Assembly (NCBI GenBank): GCA_035253585.1 | Contig: DATFBY010000056.1 | Span: 1-46,448 of the forward strand | Length of the DNA stretch: 46,448 nt | Direction of reading: 5' to 3' | DNA from: DATFBY01 sp035253585 | Lineage (GTDB): Bacteria > Gemmatimonadota > Gemmatimonadetes > Gemmatimonadales > Gemmatimonadaceae | Shown: positions 6,916 to 15,326 of the stretch, one piece after another | How positions within the stretch are numbered: the first letter of the stretch is position 1 | How the letters are laid out: the number at the start of each line of letters is the position of its first letter | Translations under genes and position numbers: made by a program | The notes under the pieces: model-generated | Told to the model about the DNA's origin: nothing | Database searches by the model: none | The model's input: only the letters and a program-made list of their open reading frames with translations

Positions 6916-8946
6916 ATGTTTGCGGCAGTCGTCACCCCCGTTCGCGCTCTCCTCGCTCTCGTCTTCGTTTCCCTGGCGCTGGTTCCGGCCGCGATAGAAG
7001 CGCAAACACGCCTGCGCACCACGCTGACGGCCATGCCTGCGCCGACTGGAGTCACCGCTTCTTGGTCTGCGAATGGAGTCCAACTTGCTTGGCAGCCGGT
7101 TTCGATTGCCGTCGAGTACCACGTGTTGCGCGGACCGGATGCTACGACACCGGGCAGTCAGATTGCCCGCCTGAGGCCCGACGTCCTCGCATACTTGGAC
7201 GCGGGCTTCAACTCGGCCGCCGGTTATCAGATCGTGGCCATCGACGCGATGGGCCGGCAAGGCGCCAGCGCGATCGTCCCCTACACGCCGCCCGCAACGA
7301 TGGTGACTGGGGTAACGACGGGCACGCTCGCGACGCGTCCAATTGGAACCATCTCCTCAGGAGGGATCTCCACGCTCAGTCAGACGAGCGCTGCGGTGCC
7401 GGTCATCGCCGACTTCAGCGGCGTGGCCGCGCCTGACATCATGGTCTACCTCGGTGATACGGTGCGTGTGACGGGCACAGGACTCGACGGCCTGACGAGC
7501 GTGGCACTCATCAGCGCGACTCGCGTGTCGAGCTACTCCCCATGGTATGCCAACCCGGTGTCGCCGCCGACCCCCGTCACACCGTTCAACGCTTCCGCGA
7601 CCGGATTCTCCTTCGTTGCCAGCGCACCAATACCCAGTTACGGGAATCAGAAGTATCCGTTCGTGATCGTCGTGAGCAAGAGCGCGGGCGTCGACACGGG
7701 GAATGGAGCGGTGCACATCGGCCACCGTCCGACGCCTAAGAAAATCCTCAGTGTCGCGCAGACGGCGATTCGGTCGGGGAGTCGAGTGAGGATCACCGGT
7801 ATCGGCCTTAGGGACGTGATTGGTGGCTACTTCGGTCCGGGTGTGTACGGCTCCACCACGAACCCAATGCTGAGCGCGATGAACCGAACCGACACCTACG
7901 TCGAGCTCGTGACGACGCCCGACTGCAAGCAGGAAGGCATCCTCATGCTACACGAGCCGGGCATGGCAGGCTCATCGCCCACGCTCATCACACCCGATAC
8001 GGTGATTCGCGTTGCGTGCTATTCAGGCACGCCGGAAGGGAAGATCGACGGCGACGTGAACGGGGTCGTCTACATCTCCAACGGGACCACCGACGTCAGC
8101 ATCCGCGGGACGAATCTCAAGGCGGTCACCGCCGTCGTCGATCAGATGGGGCGCAAGTACCCGGTCACGTATTCGTCAGTCGGCACGGGGACGTCCGGCT
8201 TCACGGAGTGGGTGCGGTTCAAGGTGGGGTCGAACTTCACGCCCGGTGGCGCGCTCGGCCTCACGCTCGAGAACGTTCTCACGGATCCAGTCGTGAATGG
8301 CACGGTGATCGGCTCCGTGCGGATGTTGACGCCCGCGACCTGGAACTGGATCGGTCCGGCCTGGGCGGAGCCGGGAATGAAGGTGCGCATCTCGGGGCAC
8401 TATCTGAAGAACTCGGCGATGCCGACGGTGACCGTCGGTGGAATTCCCGCGCAGGTGCTGACGGCGGATCCGTTGAACGTTGAGTTCCGGGTGCCGGCGA
8501 ATGCGACGGCGGGTCCTGTCGCGCTTACGAACGAAGGGGGAACGGTCACGATGAGCGGGCAGTTCAACGGCAGCAACGGGCTCCCGCATCCCGGATTCTT
8601 CATCGTGAGCGGGCCGACGACGGTCACCTCGATCACGCCACCGCGCACTCCGGTAGCGACGGGCGACACCATTGTCGTTCAAGGACAGAATCTGGCCCGC
8701 GCGTTCGGAATCTGCGTGCCATCCGCGCAGGGTGGACAACCGCTGACGATTCAGCGCGTGCAGACACCGGGCGGCATGGGATACAATACGTCGAACACCG
8801 AGATGAAAGTGGTCTTCCACTTCCAGCCGTCACAGGTGCAATCAGGCGCGCCGATCCAGGTCTATCGCCCGACGTCACCACCCGGCGACTTCCTCGCGGC
8901 GGATTACGCGTGCCATCCGCAGACGGGAGGAGCGGTTTGGCCGTGA
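6916..8946 (+). CDS. Secreted multi-domain FN3/IPT protein
   Basis: 676 aa. GAGG five bases upstream supports the ATG at 6916. A signal peptide covers residues ~1-30 (ALLALVFVSLALVPAAIEA). The mature protein begins QTRLRTT, like its paralogues, then an FN3-like domain (APTGVTASWSANGVQLAWQP, residues ~37-115). From ~160 on there are repeated IPT/TIG-like beta-sandwiches with phrases such as VRVTGTGLDGLTSV, VRITGIGLRDVIGG, VSIRGTNLKAV, VRISGHYLKNS and IVVQGQNLARA. No catalytic motif is seen. Probably a surface or periplasmic scaffold or adhesin. The stop lies five bases before heptamer element 3. Confidence 0.82.
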   Translation: MFAAVVTPVRALLALVFVSLALVPAAIEAQTRLRTTLTAMPAPTGVTASWSANGVQLAWQPVSIAVEYHVLRGPDATTPGSQIARLRPDVLAYLDAGFNSAAGYQIVAIDAMGRQGASAIVPYTPPATMVTGVTTGTLATRPIGTISSGGISTLSQTSAAVPVIADFSGVAAPDIMVYLGDTVRVTGTGLDGLTSVALISATRVSSYSPWYANPVSPPTPVTPFNASATGFSFVASAPIPSYGNQKYPFVIVVSKSAGVDTGNGAVHIGHRPTPKKILSVAQTAIRSGSRVRITGIGLRDVIGGYFGPGVYGSTTNPMLSAMNRTDTYVELVTTPDCKQEGILMLHEPGMAGSSPTLITPDTVIRVACYSGTPEGKIDGDVNGVVYISNGTTDVSIRGTNLKAVTAVVDQMGRKYPVTYSSVGTGTSGFTEWVRFKVGSNFTPGGALGLTLENVLTDPVVNGTVIGSVRMLTPATWNWIGPAWAEPGMKVRISGHYLKNSAMPTVTVGGIPAQVLTADPLNVEFRVPANATAGPVALTNEGGTVTMSGQFNGSNGLPHPGFFIVSGPTTVTSITPPRTPVATGDTIVVQGQNLARAFGICVPSAQGGQPLTIQRVQTPGGMGYNTSNTEMKVVFHFQPSQVQSGAPIQVYRPTSPPGDFLAADYACHPQTGGAVWP

Positions 8947-8950
8947 AGTA

Positions 8951-9050
8951 GCGCGGGAAGAGGGACGCGGGAAGCGGGAAGCGCCGGCGGAGACCGTACT
9001 CATCAGCTGTGCCGCGCAGTCGCTTCCCGCTTCCCGCTTCCCGTTTCCCG
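8951..9050. repeat. Heptamer-arm inverted repeat element 3 (GGGAAGC type)
   Basis: Left arm 8953-8982 (CGGGAAG units, slightly decayed: AGAGGGACG), right arm 9021-9050 (GCTTCCC units). The loop has GGCGGAGACCGTACTCATC, then AGCTGTGCC, matching copies 1, 4 and 5. It lies between convergent genes: five bases behind the stop at 8946, and immediately adjoining the stop (TAG, minus strand) at 9053-9051. A bidirectional terminator is the simplest reading. Confidence 0.9.
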
Positions 9051-11798
9051 CTACTCTCCTCTCAGCACCCCCATCGGCTCAACCCGCATCGCACGTCGCG
9101 CGGGCAGAAGACTGGCCACCACCGCCACGGCGCACAGCGTCAGCATCACTGCGGTCAGAGTGATCGGGTCGCTTCCCGTCACCTCCACCAGCATCGAGCG
9201 CATGACGCGGCTCACCGCCAGCGACCCGGCGATGCCTAACACGAGACCCACCGCGGCCAGACGCAGCCCTTCGCCCAGCACCAGTCCCATGACCTGACGA
9301 CGCTCGGCGCCCAGCGCCATGCGCAACCCGAGCTCGAACGTGCGCTGCGTGACGCCATACGAGATCACGCCATAGGTTCCGATCCCGGCCAGCAAGAGCG
9401 CAATCACGGCAAAGCCGGTGAGGAGCTGCGTCGTAAAGCGGCGGCCAGCTACCGACGTGGCGACCACGCGCTCCATCGTCTGCACGCGAGAGATCGGTGC
9501 CGCGCTCTCCAACGCACGGACCTCGTTCCTCAGCGATGGCACGAGCGTCGTCGGGTCGCCATCGGTTCGAATCACCAGGTTCATCGTGCGCGGCGCGAAG
9601 TAGGCGCTCAGGCTCGCTTGCTCCAGTGGGAAATACATCGTCGGCGGAATCTCCTCGAGAAAACCGAGGTTGCGCACATCTTTCACCACCCCGACGACCG
9701 TCGCCCACGGTGATTCTTCGTTGAGCATCTTGATCGTTCCGCCTAACGGGTCCTTGCCCGGCCACATCTTGCGCGCCATGGTCTCGTTCACGATCGCGAC
9801 CAACGGTGCGTCGGCGCGATCACGTTCGGTGAAGGCGCGACCACGCAGCACCGGGATGCGCATTGCCTCGAAGTACTGAGGCGTGACCTGCTGCGGCATC
9901 GCGCCGGGCGCGTTGGCCACGGTCGTCATCGGCGCGCCGTCGATCAGGATCGAGAAGAAGCTGTTGTCATCGGCGACGGGGAGATCGCCGACCGCGGCGG
10001 CAGCGCGTATGCTGGGCATCGGTCTCACGCGCTCGAGCAACGTACGATAGAAAAGCGTCGTGCGCTCGGCGTCGTACGAGGGTGGAACGGTCACGCGCAC
10101 GGCGAGGACACGCTCGGGATTGAAGCCGAGGTCTATCGATTGAACCTTGGCCAACGAGCGAATCATGAGGCCCGCGCCGGCGAGCAAGACCACGGCGAGC
10201 GCGATCTCGGTCACTACCAGCACCGAGCGGGCGCGAGCGAGACCACGCCCCTGACCGGCCGTGCGGCCACCTTCCTTCAGCGTCTCCGCCGCATCGCTCT
10301 GCGCACTCCGTAACGCCGGAGCGATTCCGAACACGATTCCGGTGATGACGGAAAGCGCGAAGGTGAACGCCAGCACGGTACCGTCGACGCGGATCTCCTC
10401 GATGCGCGGAATGCCTTCCGGAGCCAGGCGCAGGAGAGTCCGGACTCCGACCCACGCTAGAACGAGCCCGAGCACGCCGCCCAGGATGGAGTGGAGCGCA
10501 CTCTCCGTCAGTGCCTGACGAATGATCCGAGTACGCGATGCGCCCAACGCGGACCGGATCGCTACCTCCTTGCGCCGCGCCTGTCCGCGCGCCAGCAGCA
10601 GGTTGGCCACGTTGACGCAGGCGATGAGCAGAACGAATCCGACGGCGCCTAACAATGCGAAGAGGTAGGGACGCGTCTTGCCGAGAAGCGCGTCCTCCAC
10701 GCGCTCGATGATGGGCACCAGCGGCTTCCCCGGGAAATAGACGTCGGGGTAGTCGTTCGTCATCCGACGCGCGAGCGATGTGAGCTCGGTCTTGGCTCGC
10801 TCCAGCGTCACGCCAGGCGCCAGCCGGCCAACCACACGGAGGTAATGATTGTTGCGCGTCCAGAGCGAGTCATAGTTGAGGCGAAGCGGGACCCACACGC
10901 CGATGTCCGGGCTGGGATAGGCGAAGCGGCGTGGCATGACACCGACCACTGTCCGTGGCCGCTCGTTCATTACGATGTCCTTCCCGATGATCGACGAGTC
11001 GCTTCCGAAGCGGCGCTGCCAGAGACCGTAGCTCAGGACGACCACAGCGGGCGCATCACGCTTGTCTTCCTCGGGTACGAACGCCCGGCCCAGGTGCGGT
11101 GCGACGCCCAGAATCCTGAAGAAACCATCGGAGACGCGCGCCGCCTGCACCGTCTCCGGGTCTTGCCCGTCGCCGGTGAGTGTGCCATTGGCGCCGGCGA
11201 AGGCGGCCATTGACTCGACGGTTTTCGCTTCGCGTCGATAGTCATCGAACTCCGGCTCGGAGACCGACAAGTAGTCCTCGGCGTGCTCGAGCTTGAAGAT
11301 TCGATCGGGATCCTCGTACGGGAGTGGGCGAAGGAGTACGCCGTTCAGCACGGAGAAGATCGCGGCGTTGGCTCCAATGCCGAGCATGAGCGTCAGCAGA
11401 ACGACGGCGGTGAATCCACGCGCGGCCAGCATCGCGCGGAACGCGTAGCGAACGTCCTGAAGAATCGATGGGAGCATCCAGTCCTTCCGGCGTAAATGGC
11501 GGATGGTGGGGGAGTGACGCGCGGCATCGCGTCCGAGCTGGGCACGGCGAAGACGACGAAAAAACGAGTCGAGTCTTGCCGGGACTGCATTCCGAGCAAC
11601 GTCTTCGATGGCCCGCCACCAGACGGCGAGCAGCGCCGCGCGGGTGCCGCGTGTGCGCGCGACGCGGAGACGGTCGCGAAAGAACTCCGTCATCGCGTCG
11701 CCAACTTCATCACGCAGATCGCGGGGATATGCGCGGAGGAGCAGCGAATAGAGTCGCTCGCTGACGTCGCGTGGCTTCGTACGGAGATACTCGGTCAT
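9051..11798 (-). CDS. ADOP-type FtsX/MacB-like permease
   Basis: 915 aa, the size of the duplicated orphan permease (ADOP) family. Residues ~10-100 form the short N-terminal region seen in PadR-linked members (LYSLLLRAYPRDLRDEVGDAM). A first membrane helix near 130 (GFTAVVLLTLMLGIGANAAIF) is followed by a MacB-type periplasmic domain, an FtsX core with AVGFVLLIACVNVANLLLAR, a second periplasmic domain and a second FtsX core ending with MLTLCAVAVVASLLPARRA. There is no ATPase domain, so it is an orphan half of an ABC system; substrate is unknown. ATG overlaps the padR stop (TGATG), so the two are co-translated. Confidence 0.92.
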   Translation of the reverse strand: MTEYLRTKPRDVSERLYSLLLRAYPRDLRDEVGDAMTEFFRDRLRVARTRGTRAALLAVWWRAIEDVARNAVPARLDSFFRRLRRAQLGRDAARHSPTIRHLRRKDWMLPSILQDVRYAFRAMLAARGFTAVVLLTLMLGIGANAAIFSVLNGVLLRPLPYEDPDRIFKLEHAEDYLSVSEPEFDDYRREAKTVESMAAFAGANGTLTGDGQDPETVQAARVSDGFFRILGVAPHLGRAFVPEEDKRDAPAVVVLSYGLWQRRFGSDSSIIGKDIVMNERPRTVVGVMPRRFAYPSPDIGVWVPLRLNYDSLWTRNNHYLRVVGRLAPGVTLERAKTELTSLARRMTNDYPDVYFPGKPLVPIIERVEDALLGKTRPYLFALLGAVGFVLLIACVNVANLLLARGQARRKEVAIRSALGASRTRIIRQALTESALHSILGGVLGLVLAWVGVRTLLRLAPEGIPRIEEIRVDGTVLAFTFALSVITGIVFGIAPALRSAQSDAAETLKEGGRTAGQGRGLARARSVLVVTEIALAVVLLAGAGLMIRSLAKVQSIDLGFNPERVLAVRVTVPPSYDAERTTLFYRTLLERVRPMPSIRAAAAVGDLPVADDNSFFSILIDGAPMTTVANAPGAMPQQVTPQYFEAMRIPVLRGRAFTERDRADAPLVAIVNETMARKMWPGKDPLGGTIKMLNEESPWATVVGVVKDVRNLGFLEEIPPTMYFPLEQASLSAYFAPRTMNLVIRTDGDPTTLVPSLRNEVRALESAAPISRVQTMERVVATSVAGRRFTTQLLTGFAVIALLLAGIGTYGVISYGVTQRTFELGLRMALGAERRQVMGLVLGEGLRLAAVGLVLGIAGSLAVSRVMRSMLVEVTGSDPITLTAVMLTLCAVAVVASLLPARRAMRVEPMGVLRGE

Positions 11799-12148
11799 CA
11801 GGCCGGCTCCGGCGCCAGCACGCGAGACAGCTCGGCAAGGCGAACCAAACGCCGCAGCCGCGCAGCTTCGGCGGCGACCACCCGTCGGCCAAATGGAGTG
11901 AGGCGGTAGTAGCGACGGCGCTCGTCGTCGAGATCGGCGGCGGGGCGTCGGGCCGACTCTTCCAGTAAATGGTCATCCTGAAGCCGACGGATCGTTCGGT
12001 AGAGCGATCCTGCCTCGAGCTCGATCTCGCCGCTGGTGAAGTCGGCTACGTCTTGCATGATCCCGTAACCGTGTCGCTCGTTGCGGGCGAGCATGAGGAG
12101 TACGAGAAAGTCGATCGGCTTGAGCGGAAGAAGCGAAGTCGGATCCAT
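11798..12148 (-). CDS. PadR-family transcriptional regulator
   Basis: 116 aa from the ATG at 12148. Winged-helix PadR signature: IDFLVLLMLARNERHGYGIM, then EIELEAGSLYRTIRRLQDD and a wing ending DERRRYYRLTPFGRRV. Such small regulators commonly precede ADOP permeases and control them. The stop overlaps the permease start. The inverted repeat at 12173-12191 in front of the gene is the likely operator, so self-regulation is inferred. A much longer frame that continues upstream antisense to the kinase gene is a shadow. Confidence 0.92.
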   Translation of the reverse strand: MDPTSLLPLKPIDFLVLLMLARNERHGYGIMQDVADFTSGEIELEAGSLYRTIRRLQDDHLLEESARRPAADLDDERRRYYRLTPFGRRVVAAEAARLRRLVRLAELSRVLAPEPA

Positions 12149-12172
12149 CACCTGGGCCTCGCCGTAGGGCGT

Positions 12173-12217
12173 TATAGGCAGTCTGCCTATATGTAATCCG
12201 ACAGTACTAACGGTCAA
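12173..12217 (-). promoter_or_regulatory. padR promoter and inverted-repeat operator
   Basis: On the minus strand TTGACC (12217-12212) is followed by 17 bases and then ACATAT (12194-12189). Directly downstream is a perfect interrupted palindrome TATAGGCA-N3-TGCCTATA (12173-12191), overlapping the -10 region. A PadR dimer binding here would block its own promoter. Confidence 0.65.
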
Positions 12218-12361
12218 AGGGTTTGCAGGGACTCCCGACCTTCGCCCGCGAACATCGCGGGGACGGTTTTTCCCATACTTGACGATGGGGTTGAGGGGGC
12301 CTAAGTACCGACAGAGCATGGCAACCCGGCCTTTCTCCTTCCCCCCTTCACCGGAAGTCGT

Positions 12362-14689
12362 GTGAGCGGCTCGATGGCCATCGCGCTGCAGGACCGTCTT
12401 CAGCACACGCTGGGAGACGGTTACGCCATCGAGAGCGAGCTCCCGCCCGGTGGGATGAGCCGCCTCTTCCTGGCTACCGAGCGCGCGCTCGATCGGAAGG
12501 TCGTCGTCAAGCTCCTGCCACCCGAGTTTGCGAGTGAGCTGAACGCGCAGCGCTTCCAGCGTGAAATGCTGGTGACCGCGCGACTCCAGCATCCTCACAT
12601 CCTCCCGATTCTCTCCGCTGGGGCGCGTGACGGACTGCTCTTTTACGTCACGCCTTACGTGGCCGGGGAATCGCTTCGGCACCGGCTGGCTCGCGACGGA
12701 GTCCTGCCGCCTGACGAGACGGTGCGCCTGCTGCGTGAAGTCACCGATGCGCTCTCTTTCGCCCACAAGCACGGAGTCATTCACCGCGACCTGAAGCCCG
12801 GAAACATCCTCCTTCAACACGATCACGTGGTGCTGGCCGACTTCGGCATCGCGCGTGCGCTTCAGCAAGCGAGCCCGTCTCCAAGCGAGCGCCTGACGAC
12901 GACGGGCCTCGGTATAGGCACACCCGGCTACATGGCGCCCGAGCAGCTGGTCGGCGAATCGGACATCGATGCACGCGCCGACATCTACGCGCTGGGCGTC
13001 GTTGCCTACGAAATGCTCTCCGGCGATCCGCCATTCGCCGGGCTGGCCGCGGGAAAGCTCTTCATGGTGCAACTCACGGAGAATCCCAGACACATCCGTG
13101 AGGCGAGTCCCTCGACGCCGACGGACCTGGCCGACCTCGTCATGCGCTGCCTCGAACGTGAGCCGGCGGATCGTTATTCCTCGGCCGACGAAGTACTGCG
13201 GCTTCTGGATGACCTGCTCCTTGTCGAAGCGCGAAACGCACGTACGGCACGCGTGCGCCGCGGTGGGGGTGAAGCTGACAGCGTGCGCGTCGGACTCAGC
13301 GCGCTGGCGGCTGGCGATTGGAGCGGCGCCTTCGACGCGCTGTCGGCGGCCGACACCATAAAGGAGCTGTCGCCCGAGCAGCTCGACAGTCTGGCCGATG
13401 CGGCCTGGTGGACGGGCCGCCACAACGAATCCGTACGCGCACGCGAGCGCGCGTATGCCGGCTTCGTGGAGCGCGACGACCGGCGTCGGGCGGCGGCGGC
13501 CGCGATTCACCTGGCCGAGGACTACGCCTACAGGTTGGCGCGGTCGGTAAGCCAGGGATGGATGCAGCGAGCGGAGCGTCACCTTGCCGGGCAGCCGGAG
13601 TGCATCGAGCACGGCTGGCTTATCCGCACGCGGCTCAACCTCGCAATGGACGATTACAGCATCGAGCACGCGCGGGAGATGGCACAGCAGACCATCGACA
13701 TCGCGCGCCGCCTCGGTGACCGAGATCTGTCGGCGCTCGGCCTCCAGGACATGGGCCGCATTCTCGTTGCGGAAGGTCGCGTCTCCGAGGGGATGGCGCT
13801 GATCGACGAAGCGATGGCCGCGGCCACGAGCGGGCAGCTCGACGCGCGCACGACGGGGCGCGCGTACTGCAACATGATGAGCACCTGCGAGAAGCTCGGG
13901 GACTATCGCCGTGCGCGTGAGTGGAACGAAGTCGCCACGCAATGGTGCGAGCCGCACTCGCAGTCGGGATATCCGGGCGTTTGCCGCGTGCATCGCGCCG
14001 AGCTGTTGCGGCTGCGGGGCGCGTGGACCGAGGCGGAGGCCGAGGCCCGGAAGGCGTCAGCGGACATGCGCGGATTCCTCGACGAGGTCGCGGCCGAGGC
14101 GAACTACGAGGTGGGCGAAGTCCGGCTTCGCATGGGTGATCACGAGGGAGCGGAGGATCTGTTTCGTCAGGCACACGAGCTCGGGCGCGATCCGCTACCG
14201 GGCTTGGCGCTTCTGCGCATCGAGCAAGGCCGCGCCGACAGCGCTCGAGCGTTGCTCGAGCGGGCGCTGGCGGAGCCGTCGATTCGCCGTCTCGACAGGG
14301 CCCGGCTACTTCCTGGTCTGGTCGAGGCTTCGATACTTACCGGCCATGTCGACAAGGCTCGTCAGGCGGCGGCCGAGCTGGAGTCGATCGCGGAGGGGTT
14401 TGGCACTTCGGCGCTCGCCGCATCGGCCGCAATGGCGCGTGGCGCCGTGGATTTGGCTGAAGGGCGGCCCACGGAAGGTGCATCTCACATCCGTCGTGCA
14501 TGGCGATTGTGGAAGGAGCTCGACCTTCCGTACGAAGCTGCGCGCGCCCGCGCGCTGCTCGGCCAGGCGTACCAGGCACTTGGCAACGAGGAAGACGCGG
14601 CGCTCGAGCTACACGCCGCGACGATGAGCTTCGAGCGCCTAGGCGCCGCCGCCGACGCGCGTCGCACGGCGGCGCTCCTCAGTCACTGA
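12362..14689 (+). CDS. Serine/threonine protein kinase with TPR-like repeat region
   Basis: 775 aa from GTG 12362 (GGAAG four bases upstream); an ATG at 12374 is a close alternative. The kinase domain spans ~20-280: modified Gly loop (ELPPGGMSRLFLA), Lys50 in VVVKLL, catalytic HRDLKPGN with Asp143, DFG at 160-162, and activation segment GTPGYMAPEQL. The rest (~300-770) is alpha-helical, TPR-like repeats (for example ARLQ and ALIDEAMAAATSG types), with no membrane span, so the protein is cytoplasmic. The repeats may bind partner proteins and pass signals to transcription. Two bases separate its stop from the DinB-like gene. Divergent from padR. Confidence 0.92.
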   Translation: MSGSMAIALQDRLQHTLGDGYAIESELPPGGMSRLFLATERALDRKVVVKLLPPEFASELNAQRFQREMLVTARLQHPHILPILSAGARDGLLFYVTPYVAGESLRHRLARDGVLPPDETVRLLREVTDALSFAHKHGVIHRDLKPGNILLQHDHVVLADFGIARALQQASPSPSERLTTTGLGIGTPGYMAPEQLVGESDIDARADIYALGVVAYEMLSGDPPFAGLAAGKLFMVQLTENPRHIREASPSTPTDLADLVMRCLEREPADRYSSADEVLRLLDDLLLVEARNARTARVRRGGGEADSVRVGLSALAAGDWSGAFDALSAADTIKELSPEQLDSLADAAWWTGRHNESVRARERAYAGFVERDDRRRAAAAAIHLAEDYAYRLARSVSQGWMQRAERHLAGQPECIEHGWLIRTRLNLAMDDYSIEHAREMAQQTIDIARRLGDRDLSALGLQDMGRILVAEGRVSEGMALIDEAMAAATSGQLDARTTGRAYCNMMSTCEKLGDYRRAREWNEVATQWCEPHSQSGYPGVCRVHRAELLRLRGAWTEAEAEARKASADMRGFLDEVAAEANYEVGEVRLRMGDHEGAEDLFRQAHELGRDPLPGLALLRIEQGRADSARALLERALAEPSIRRLDRARLLPGLVEASILTGHVDKARQAAAELESIAEGFGTSALAASAAMARGAVDLAEGRPTEGASHIRRAWRLWKELDLPYEAARARALLGQAYQALGNEEDAALELHAATMSFERLGAAADARRTAALLSH

Positions 14690-14691
14690 CC

Positions 14692-15216
14692 ATGCAGTTC
14701 GACCTCACGCAAGCCGTCGCGGTGCTCGAACGAACACCGGCGACGCTTCGCGCGATGCTCGCTGGACTGCCTGACGAGTGGACGTCGGCGACGGAGGGGC
14801 CGAACACGTGGACGCCGAAGGAGGTGGTGGCTCACCTGATCTTCGGCGAGCGAACGGATTGGATTCCTCGGGCGCGAATCATTCTGGCTCGCGGGCCGAG
14901 CGTGCGGTTCGTGCCGTTCGACCGCTCGGGGCATTTCACGGAGAGTCGGTCGAAGAGTCTGACCGAGCTGCTCGACGACCTGGCGCGGCTGCGAGCGGAG
15001 AATCTCGAGATTCTCAGAGGGTGGAAGCTCACGGAGAAGGAGCTGGCACTCCCGGGTGACCATCCGGAGCTCGGTGCGGTGACGCTGAGCCAGCTTTTGG
15101 CGACCTGGGTAGCTCACGATCTCGACCACGTCGTGCAGATCGCGCGGACGATGGCGAGGCAATATAAGGAAGCGACCGGCCCTTGGCCGGCGTACCTCCG
15201 AGTGTTGCGCGACTGA
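14692..15216 (+). CDS. DinB-like (YfiT-type) helical-bundle protein
   Basis: 174 aa from the ATG at 14692. Four-helix-bundle features of the DinB/YfiT superfamily: ERTPATLRAMLAGLPDEW near the start, then the metal-site helix WTPKEVVAHLIFGE with the first His, and ATWVAHDLDHVVQIAR with the second and third His. Members are metal-dependent thiol transferases or hydrolases of unknown substrate. It begins two bases after the kinase stop, so translational coupling is likely. A frame extending upstream into the kinase gene was rejected. Confidence 0.85.
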   Translation: MQFDLTQAVAVLERTPATLRAMLAGLPDEWTSATEGPNTWTPKEVVAHLIFGERTDWIPRARIILARGPSVRFVPFDRSGHFTESRSKSLTELLDDLARLRAENLEILRGWKLTEKELALPGDHPELGAVTLSQLLATWVAHDLDHVVQIARTMARQYKEATGPWPAYLRVLRD

Positions 15217-15326
15217 CCTGTTGAGCCGGACTGTCCCAGGATGTCACCTACCTTCCCCCTACGGTAACTTTACAGCCTAACAATTGAGTCTGATTCTCTA
15301 GGGCCCCCGACACGGGTGAACGCTCG

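Noticed and set aside
7734..7740. GCCTAAG and similar near-matches to the repeated word
   Set aside because: One base off; not counted so as not to inflate the total.
12245..12271. Hairpin CCCGCG-AACAT-CGCGGG followed by GACGGTTTTT in the padR-kinase gap
   Set aside because: No gene or known RNA ends here on the plus strand, and the spacing to the T run is long; it may be the leader of the kinase gene, but nothing more can be said.
12149..13993. A very long minus-strand frame that would extend PadR upstream across the kinase gene
   Set aside because: The PadR domain starts at 12148; the upstream part is antisense to the kinase, whose motifs are complete.
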